Shown: positions 20,471 through 28,200 of the stretch, piece after piece
How the letters are laid out: each line of letters opens with the position of its first letter
Position numbering within the stretch: position 1 is the stretch's first letter
Assembly (NCBI GenBank): GCA_035565775.1
Contig: DATMRW010000025.1
Location: 1-64,000, forward strand
Direction: 5' to 3'
DNA: 64,000 nt
Source of the DNA: PRO6 sp035565775
GTDB taxonomy: Bacteria; Pseudomonadota; Alphaproteobacteria; Rhizobiales; Xanthobacteraceae
Notes under the pieces: model-generated
Seen by the model: only the letters and a program-made list of their open reading frames with translations
Told to the model about the DNA's origin: nothing
The model's database searches: none
Made by a program: the position numbers and the translations under genes

Positions 20471-22522
20471 ATGGAAGCAGGCGTGAACTCCGGCGAGGGC
20501 GCAGGCATCAGTCCGGGCGGCAATCTCTACCGGCGCTTCAACACATTGCTGATCGCCAATCGCGGCGAGATCGCATGCCGCGTCATCCGCACGGCGCGGG
20601 CGATGGGACTGCGCACCGTCGCGGTCTATTCGGAGGCCGATCGGGGTGCGCTGCATGTCGAGATGGCGGACGATGCCGTGCTGCTCGGCCCGGCTCGGGC
20701 GGCCGACAGCTATCTCAACATCGAGCGCATCCTTCACGCTGCCAAAATCACCGGCGCGGAGGCGATTCACCCCGGCTACGGCTTTCTTTCGGAGAGCACT
20801 GCGCTCGCCGAGGCGTGCAGGGCGGCGGGGATCGTGTTCGTCGGCCCGACGGCGGCGATGATCGAGGCGATGGGCTCGAAATCCGGCTCCAAGTTGCTGA
20901 TGGAAAAGGCCGGGGTGCCGCTCGTTCCGGGCTATCACGGCGAGGCGCAGGACGACGCGACCTTGCGGGCGGCGGCGGACGCCATCGGCTACCCCGTGCT
21001 GGTCAAGGCTTCCGCCGGCGGCGGCGGGCGCGGCATGCGCATCGTGCGCAGCGCCGATGCGATGGTCGAGGCGCTGGCCAGCGCGCGCCGCGAGGCCAAG
21101 GCGGCGTTTGGCGACGACAAGATGCTGGTCGAAAAATATGTCGACAACCCGCGCCATATCGAGGTGCAGGTGATCGGCGACAGCCACGGCAATCTGCTCT
21201 CATTGTTCGAGCGTGAGTGCACGCTCCAGCGCCGCCACCAGAAGGTGGTCGAGGAAGCGCCGTCGCCGACGCTGAATGAGGCGCAGCGCGAGGCAATCGG
21301 CGCGGTCGCCCGCAAGGCGGCGGGCGCGGTGAACTATGTCGGCGCCGGCACCATCGAATTCGTCTCCGACGGCAAGGACGTGTTCTTCATCGAGATGAAC
21401 ACGCGCCTGCAGGTCGAGCATCCGGTGACGGAGCTGATCACCGGCATCGATCTCGTCGAGTGGCAGTTGCGCGTCGCCTTTGGCGAGGCGCTGCCGCTGA
21501 AGCAGGACGACATCCGCCTCAACGGGCACGCGGTCGAGGTGCGTGTCTATGCCGAGAACCCGCACAAGAATTTCATGCCCTCGGTCGGCCGCATCACCAC
21601 CTGGCGGATGCCGGAGGAGAAGGACGGCCTGCGCATCGACGCCGGCTACCGGCAGGGCAGCGCGGTGACGCCGTATTACGACGCGATGCTCGCCAAGGTG
21701 ATCGCCCACGGCCAAACCCGTGAGGCGGCGACCGCGCGCCTTGCGCTGGCGCTGAGCGAGATCGACATTCGCGGCGTCGTCACCAACATTCCGTTCCTCA
21801 CCGCGCTCGTCACCCACCCCACGGTGCAGGGCAACGCCATCGACACCGGCTTCATCGAGCGCGAACTGTCGAAGCTGACGCCGGGCGCGCCGGTGGTGTC
21901 GGCGACCGAACTCTGCGCCGCAGTGGCGGCCATTCTCGACGGCGAGCGCCAGGCCGTGCGCAACCCGCTGTCGCCGTGGCACGCGGGCAGCGGCGGCTGG
22001 ATGCAGGTCGGCCGGCGCAGCCGCAACTTTGTGTTCCGGCAGGCGGGGCAGGAGGGCGAGCAGCGCGCCGTGCTGCATTACGGCCCCTCGGGGATGACGG
22101 TGACGGTGGGCGGCGAGGTGCTGCCGTTCGGCTTTCACCGGCGCGCCGATGGCGACCTCGATGTCGAGATCGGCGATCTCAAGACCCGCTGCGGCGCAGT
22201 GGTGACGGGGCGCGACATCTATCTGCGCGGCGGCCGCGGCCGTTTCGAGCTGCACTGGGTCGATCCGTTCGGCTCGGAGGAGGAAGAGGGCGCTGGCGAG
22301 GACCGCATCGTCGCGCCGCTGCCGGGCACGGTGGTCGCCCTGCTGGCGCAGGAGGGCGCGACGCTCGCCAAGGGCGATGCGATCCTCACCCTCGAAGTGA
22401 TGAAGATGGAGCAGACCCTGCGCGCGCCATTCGCCGGCGTGCTCAAGCACTTGCGCTGCAAGGTCGGCGACATTGTGCAGGAGGGCGTCGAGCTGGCGGA
22501 AATCGAGCCGGCGCAGGAATAG
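20471..22522 (+). CDS. mccA: Methylcrotonoyl-CoA carboxylase, biotin-carrying (alpha) subunit
   Basis: Biotin carboxylase plus biotin carrier, partner of the mccB product. 683 residues. Biotin-carboxylase domain about 25-470: LLIANRGEIACRVIRTA, the ATP-binding glycine loop SAGGGGRGMRI, HIEVQVIGD, FIEMNTRLQVEHPVTE. A middle BT-type domain follows, and the C-terminal biotinyl domain carries EVMKMEQ with the biotinylated Lys645. Four bp separate the hydratase stop from this ATG. The length and the mccB partner match methylcrotonyl-CoA carboxylase; a propionyl-CoA enzyme is the less likely alternative. Confidence 0.9.
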   Translation: MEAGVNSGEGAGISPGGNLYRRFNTLLIANRGEIACRVIRTARAMGLRTVAVYSEADRGALHVEMADDAVLLGPARAADSYLNIERILHAAKITGAEAIHPGYGFLSESTALAEACRAAGIVFVGPTAAMIEAMGSKSGSKLLMEKAGVPLVPGYHGEAQDDATLRAAADAIGYPVLVKASAGGGGRGMRIVRSADAMVEALASARREAKAAFGDDKMLVEKYVDNPRHIEVQVIGDSHGNLLSLFERECTLQRRHQKVVEEAPSPTLNEAQREAIGAVARKAAGAVNYVGAGTIEFVSDGKDVFFIEMNTRLQVEHPVTELITGIDLVEWQLRVAFGEALPLKQDDIRLNGHAVEVRVYAENPHKNFMPSVGRITTWRMPEEKDGLRIDAGYRQGSAVTPYYDAMLAKVIAHGQTREAATARLALALSEIDIRGVVTNIPFLTALVTHPTVQGNAIDTGFIERELSKLTPGAPVVSATELCAAVAAILDGERQAVRNPLSPWHAGSGGWMQVGRRSRNFVFRQAGQEGEQRAVLHYGPSGMTVTVGGEVLPFGFHRRADGDLDVEIGDLKTRCGAVVTGRDIYLRGGRGRFELHWVDPFGSEEEEGAGEDRIVAPLPGTVVALLAQEGATLAKGDAILTLEVMKMEQTLRAPFAGVLKHLRCKVGDIVQEGVELAEIEPAQE

Positions 22523-22537
22523 ACTGGCGAGGATGCC

Positions 22538-23449
22538 ATGAGCGACAAAGTCACCATCGTCGAGGTCGGCCCGCGCGACGGATTGCAGAACGAGAAGACG
22601 CCGATCAGCGTCGAGGATCGCGTGGCGTTCATCGAAGATCTGATCGGCGCCGGGCTCGACCCCATCGAGGTCGGCAGCTTCGTTTCGCCGAAGGCGGTGC
22701 CGCAGATGAGCCATTCGGATGCGGTGCTGCGGGCGCTCGAAAAATATTCCGGCCGGGAATTCCATGTGCTCGTGCCCAACGAGAAGGGCTATGAGGCCTC
22801 GCAGGCAGCGGGCGCAAAAGTGGTTGCGGTGTTCGCATCGGCCTCGGAAGGATTTTCGCGCGCCAACATCAACTGTTCGGTTGCCGAATCGATCGAGCGC
22901 TTCAAGCCGGTGATCACGCGGGCGAAGGCGGATGGCGTGAAGGTGCGCGGCTATATTTCCTGCGTGCTCGGCTGCCCCTTCGACGGCGAGGTCAGCGTTG
23001 ATGCGGTGGTGCGCGTCGCCGACATTCTGTGGCGGCAGGGCTGCTACGAAATCTCGCTCGGCGACACCATCGGCGTCGGCACGGCGGGCAAGGCGCGGCG
23101 GCTGATCCGCGCCGTGGCGGGCGTCGTCCCGATGCCGAACATCGCGATGCACTTCCACGACACCTACGGGCAGGCGCTAGCCAACCTCTATGCCGGGCTC
23201 GAGGAGGGCGCGCGTGTGATCGATGCGTCCGCCGGCGGGCTGGGCGGCTGCCCCTATGCGCCGGGCGCAACGGGGAACGTCGCGACCGAGGATGTCGTCT
23301 ACATGCTCGAGGGCAACGGCATCGCAACCGGGATCGATCTTCAGCGGCTGGCGGCAGCCAGCGCAAAGGTCTGCGCCAAGCTCGGCAAGCCGCCTGCGAG
23401 CCGGGTCAACGCGGCGCTGAGCGCGAAACGGCAGCGCGTCGCGGGCTAG
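22538..23449 (+). CDS. mvaB: Hydroxymethylglutaryl-CoA lyase
   Basis: Cleaves HMG-CoA to acetoacetate and acetyl-CoA, the last step of leucine catabolism. 303 residues. DRE-TIM barrel: VGPRDGLQNEKTPI at the N-terminus, metal-binding and strand motifs MHFHDTYGQALAN, and the catalytic-cysteine loop GGCPYAPGATGN (residues about 233-244). It ends the operon, 15 bp after mccA. Together the four genes convert methylcrotonyl-CoA to acetoacetate and acetyl-CoA. A terminator belonging mostly to the convergent gene follows. Confidence 0.95.
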   Translation: MSDKVTIVEVGPRDGLQNEKTPISVEDRVAFIEDLIGAGLDPIEVGSFVSPKAVPQMSHSDAVLRALEKYSGREFHVLVPNEKGYEASQAAGAKVVAVFASASEGFSRANINCSVAESIERFKPVITRAKADGVKVRGYISCVLGCPFDGEVSVDAVVRVADILWRQGCYEISLGDTIGVGTAGKARRLIRAVAGVVPMPNIAMHFHDTYGQALANLYAGLEEGARVIDASAGGLGGCPYAPGATGNVATEDVVYMLEGNGIATGIDLQRLAAASAKVCAKLGKPPASRVNAALSAKRQRVAG

Positions 23450-23520
23450 TGGACGGCGGCTTTTGGCGCGCGTTGCACGCCGGACAAGCCGGGCGCGAGG
23501 CAATGGCGGAAGCAATGCGC

Positions 23521-23558
23521 AAAAAGGCCCGGCGGAATGCGCAAGCCGCTCCGCCGGG
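23521..23558 (-). terminator. Rho-independent terminator of the isochorismatase-like gene
   Basis: On the minus strand a 9-bp stem (CCCGGCGGA / TCCGCCGGG) with a 13-nt loop runs into CCTTTTT. The T-run exists only in this orientation. Confidence 0.75.
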
Positions 23559-23590
23559 GCCGGTCTTGTCGCAATGATTTTGCCCTTTTG

Positions 23591-24352
23591 TCAGGCGGAC
23601 TGGCCGAGCAGCTTGGCGAAGGTGTCGGCGGAGATCACCGGCGCAAAAATGTTGTTGATCCGCTCGAGCGCCGCCGCGAGTTGCTCCGGCTTCTGTGTTG
23701 CTGTCGCATCGCCGATCACGATCGGCAGATAGCCGTTGTCGCGGGCGGCGCGGGCATTGCCCTCGATGCACCATTCGGTGTGGATGCCGGTAATCACGAT
23801 CACCTCGACCCGCTTGCGTGCGAGTTCGAGCGGGAGCTGCGTGCCGACGAAAGCGGTCTGGAACGCGAGCTCGTTGAATTCGAGGTCGCCGGGCTTCACC
23901 AGCGCCTTGAGATCGTCGACGAGTTCGTTGTCGCGCTTCTTCTGATCTTCGGTGAAGTTCAGGCCCTGAACCCAGCCTTCATACTGCACCTTGTCGAACT
24001 CGGTCTGCGGATAGTTTTCGCGAAAGACCTCGTAGCCGACCCAACTGAACGAGACGAAGTTCGGCGCCTTGCGCGCGGCGCTCGCCGCCTTCACGGTGGC
24101 GGGCAGGCTGCCGCGCTCCCACTGCTTTTCGGCTGCCTGTGCACCCCACGGTTTGTAGAGCGAATTGTTCTGGCTGACGGAGAGAAACGCCGCGCGCTTC
24201 TGAAGTATTTTTGCCAGATCGAGCTTCTTCCAGTGGGGCGCGAGCTCCGGCACCGCGCTGGCGTAGGTTGGGCTTGAAGCAAAAGCCGGGGCTGCCAATG
24301 TGGCTGCTGCGGCGGCTCCCGCGATGATGCCGCGCCTTGATGGATTGGTCAT
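23591..24352 (-). CDS. Tat-exported isochorismatase-like hydrolase with an incomplete triad
   Basis: A 253-residue protein. The twin-arginine signal SRRGIIAGAAAAATL (residues 5-19) predicts export as a folded protein. The C-terminal half carries the isochorismatase-family cysteine loop GIHTEWCIEGNARAARDNGY with Cys195. The family's usual Asp (in a 'VDMQND'-type segment) appears as LSVSQNN at 57-63, and the Lys segment before 'SAF' reads GDLEFNELAFQTAFVGT without lysine, so two of the three triad residues are not seen. It may be a diverged hydrolase or a non-catalytic binder. It stands alone, convergent with the leucine operon. Confidence 0.8.
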   Translation of the reverse strand: MTNPSRRGIIAGAAAAATLAAPAFASSPTYASAVPELAPHWKKLDLAKILQKRAAFLSVSQNNSLYKPWGAQAAEKQWERGSLPATVKAASAARKAPNFVSFSWVGYEVFRENYPQTEFDKVQYEGWVQGLNFTEDQKKRDNELVDDLKALVKPGDLEFNELAFQTAFVGTQLPLELARKRVEVIVITGIHTEWCIEGNARAARDNGYLPIVIGDATATQKPEQLAAALERINNIFAPVISADTFAKLLGQSA

Positions 24353-24855
24353 GTCTGCACCTCGAATGAATGAACCTGAGTGCGCTAAGGCTGCGGTCGG
24401 ATGCGGCGGCAGTCAAATTCGAGAATCTGAATAGTGCCCATATGGCGCGGGTTTTTCGCATTCCGGCGAGTGCGATCGAGTGAAGTTGTTTCAAAGCGAT
24501 GCGAAAGGTCGAACGGCTTGTTTCGACTTTGGCGAGGCCCGCGACAGCTTCGTTGTTATTTTCATCCTTTGCGATTTTTGCGGAAACCGCCTGCGACCGG
24601 GCGCCGGATTGGTGATGGTGCCGGACCGCTTCCGACCATTTCGATTGCGGGATGAAACGCGAGTTTTTTTCCCCACAATGTCTGCTACGGGAAAAGTCCG
24701 ATTCCGCGATGGGTGCTGCGGCAGATCGTTTATGGCCACGGCGGCCCGCGGACGCGGCTCGCCGGAGTGGCGGCAACGGTTCTCTCTGGCGGGGCGAATC
24801 TTGTGCCCGGATTTGCCAGCGGCAACCCTATGGCGCGTCCCGGTGAGATGAAAAA
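24353..24855. other. Gene-poor region between the isochorismatase-like gene and tRNA-Arg
   Basis: About 503 bp. ORFs on both strands (for example 24480-24851 plus, 24491-24739 minus) exist but match no family I know and have uneven codon use. The promoter of the isochorismatase-like gene must lie near 24360-24430. I see no other feature. Confidence 0.4.
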
Positions 24856-24932
24856 TGGCGACCCCGGCGGGACTCGAACACGCAACAACCTGCTTAGAAG
24901 GCAGGTGCTCTATCCAGTTGAGCTACGGGGCC
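24856..24932 (-). tRNA. tRNA-Arg (anticodon TCT)
   Basis: Read on the minus strand, 77 nt with encoded CCA. Acceptor GGCCCCG pairs with CGGGGTC (one G-U). D-arm stem GCTC/GAGC. Anticodon stem CCTGC/GCAGG with loop CTTCTAA, anticodon TCT reading AGA. T-arm GCGTG-TTCGAGT-CCCGC pairs except for a U-C mismatch at the fourth pair (52-62). A T5 run follows CCA. Confidence 0.95.
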
Positions 24933-25249
24933 GTCGCGGCTTCATATCACCGTCCGGCGAAAAAGCCGACACCTGAGCGGGGCGATCCATGGCCGAATTT
25001 TGCTCGTCCACAGGCTTGGGCCGACGCCGGGGATAAGGGGATGCAGGCACCGCCCGCCAATGATGGACGGCGGCGGTTGAACCAAATGTGACATTCGCGT
25101 GACTTCTGTGGGGGGAGGGCTGTCCCGCATTTCGATGTTTCGGATCGGGCTGTATCATTGCGCCGATTTGATCGGTTGCCAGTCCCCCGGTTTTGCCGGC
25201 GGCTGGTCAACGCTTGCTGGTGTCTGTCCGGCTTGAAAAGGAGCCTGTC
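24933..25249. other. Intergenic region tRNA-Arg / alpha-2-macroglobulin
   Basis: About 317 bp. It holds the promoters of the divergent tRNA and of the large secreted-protein operon. ORFs running through it are extensions without a family match. No repeat or hairpin of note was seen. Confidence 0.4.
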
Positions 25250-28200
25250 ATGTTCGGTTTCGTCCGCGGTCTTGCGCTGGTTCTGGCTCTCGGGTGCGGG
25301 GCGGCGCTGGGCAGTGGCTCGCTCCATGCAGCCGAAAAGGCCTACAGGCGCGCGGAACTGGCCGATTCCGCCATCCGGCTCGAGGCGCAGATCAAGACCG
25401 AGGCCGGGCCGGTGGCCAAGCCGCTGCAGACCCTGCGGACCGAGGCGGACGCCGCCCTGCGCCGGGGCGATGCGCGGCAGGCCCTGGTCATTTTGGGGCA
25501 GGCCGCGGCAATCGCGCCGGGGGACAGCGGAAACTGGCTGCGCCTGGCGCAGGCGATCTTTCAGGCTCGCCCGGCGAACAATGCCGAGCAGACGCTTTTG
25601 CTCGAGCGGATCTCGACCGCGGCCTACATCGCTTATCAGCGGGCCGGCAATGGCGGCGAGGAGGCCGAAGCGCTGGCCGTGCTCGGGCGCGCGATGGCCG
25701 AGAGGAAACTGTGGCGGCCGGCGCTTGATGCGCTGCGGCTCTCGCTTGAGCTGCGGGAAGTCGCCGATGTCCGCGTGCGCTACGAGACGCTGCGCGGCGA
25801 GCATGGTTTCCGGCTGCTCGACTACTCGGTGGATTCGGATTCCGCTTCGCCCCGCGTCTGCTTCCAGTTCTCCGAGCAGCTCGCCAAGCGGGCGGACTTT
25901 TCGCCCTTCGTCGCGCTCGGCGGGTCCTCCAGCCCGGCACTGTCCGCGGAAGACCAACAGCTCTGCGTCGACGGCCTGAAACACGGCGAGCGCTACAACA
26001 TCAACCTGCGCGCCGGCGTGCCGTCGCAGGTCAAGGAGACGCTGCAGAAGTCGGCCGAGTTCAACATCTATGTCCGCGACCGCAAACCCTTCGTCCGCTT
26101 CAGCGGCAAGGCCTATGTGCTGCCGCGCACCGGCCAGCGCGGCTTGCCCGTGGTCAGCGTCAACACGACGACGGTGGCGATCCAGGTGTTCCGTATTGGC
26201 GACCGCAATCTTCTCAACACGGTGACGGGCAGCGATTTTCAGCGCAATCTCAGCCCCTATGAGGTCGAGAATCTGGCGGCCTCGACCGGCATGAAGGTCT
26301 GGTCCGGCGATCTCACCACCGAGGCGCCGCTCAATCAGGACACGACGACCGCGTTCCCGGTCGATCAGGCGCTCGGCAATCTTGAGCCGGGCGTCTACGC
26401 GATGACCGCGGCGCCGAAAATGCCGGGCAAGGCCGGCGAGGAATACGAGGCGCTGGCGACGCAGTGGTTCATCGTCTCCGACCTCGGTCTGACCGCGTTC
26501 TCCGGAAATGACGGCATTCATGTCTTCGTCAATTCGCTTGCCAGCACCGATCAGGTGGGCGGCGCCGAGGTGCGCCTCCTGGCGCGCAACAACGAGATTT
26601 TGGCCACCCGCAAAACCGATGCCAGCGGCCATGCGCTGTTCGAGGCCGGGCTGACGCGCGGCGAGGGCGGCCTGTCGCCCGCGCTCGTGACGGCGATGAC
26701 GGAGCAGAGCGACTACGCCTTCCTCAGCCTGAAGACGGGTGCTTTCGATCTGACCGATCGCGGCGTGGCGGGGAGGGTGGTGCCGAGCGCCGCCGACGCC
26801 TTCGTCTATGCCGAGCGCGGGGTCTATCGCTCCGGCGAGACGGTTTATCTCACCGCACTGCTGCGCGACGGGCAGGGCAATGCGCTTGGCGCTGCGCCGC
26901 TGACGGTGGTGGTGGAGCGGCCGGACGGCGTCGAGTTCCGCCGCGCCACCCTGCCGGATCAGGGCGCAGGCGGCCGCTCGATGACGCTGCCGCTCAACTC
27001 GGCGGTGCCGACCGGAACGTGGCGGGTGCGCGCGTTCACCGATCCCAAGGCTCCGTCGGTCGGCGAAACCACCTTCATGGTCGAGGACTACATCGCCGAT
27101 CGCATCGAGTTCGAGCTGACGACCGGGGCGAAGGAGATCAGCAACGAGGCGCCGGTCGAGCTCAAGGTCGATGGCCGCTTCCTCTATGGCGCGCCGGCGT
27201 CCGACCTTACGCTCGAGGGCGACGTTCTGGTGTCGCCCGCCGCCGAGCGGCCGGGCTATCCGGGCTACCGTTTCGGCACCGTGGACGAGACTGCGGAGAC
27301 CAACGAGCGCACGCCGATCGAAGATCTGCCGCAGACCGACGAGAACGGCCGCGCCATCATCAAGGTCGGCCTCGACAAGGCCCCGGAGGCGACGCGGCTG
27401 CAGGAGGCCAAGATCTTCGTCCGCATGTCGGAAAGCGGCGGCCGTGCGGTCGAGCGCAAGCTGACGCTGCCGGTTGCCCCCAACGGGCCGATGATCGGCG
27501 TCAGGCCGGGCTTCTCCGGCGGCGGCATTTCGGAGGGCGACAAGGCGGTCTTCGATGTCGTGCTGGTCGGGCGCGACGGCAAGCGCATCGCCCGCTCAGG
27601 TCTGCGCTACGAACTGCTCAAGATCGAGTCGCGCTATCAGTGGTACCGGCAGGGCGGCTCGTGGGAATATGAGCCGATCAAATCGACCCGCCGCGTCGCG
27701 GACGGCCTGATCGATGTGTCCGCCGATCAGCTGGCGCGCGTCGAGGCCGCGCCGCAGCCCGGCCGCTACCGGCTCGATGTCACTTCGGCCGATGGCGACA
27801 ATCTGTTGACCTCGGTGCAGTTCGACGTCGGCTGGTACTCGGACGGCAGCGCCGATACGCCGGACCTCTTGGAGACCTCGATCGACCAGCAGCAGTATCG
27901 CTCCGGCGACACCATCACCGTGTCGGTCAACGCCAAGACCGCGGGCAAGCTCACCGTCAACATTCTCGGCGACCGGCTGCTGACGACAAGGACGCTCGAC
28001 GTCAAGGAAGGCCTGTCGCAGGTCAAGATTCCGGTCGGCCGCGACTGGGGCACGGGCGCCTATGTCGTCGCCACGCTGCGCCGGCCGCTCGACACCGCGC
28101 ATCAGCGCATGCCGGGCCGCGCCATCGGCCTGAAGTGGTTCGGCATCGACAAGGCGGCGCGCACGCTGGATGTCGCGCTGTCGCCGCCCGCCTTGGTGCG

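Noticed and set aside
24480..24851. A 123-codon plus-strand frame before tRNA-Arg
   Set aside because: No family match, no convincing ribosome site, mixed codon usage; kept only as a note in the intergenic entry.
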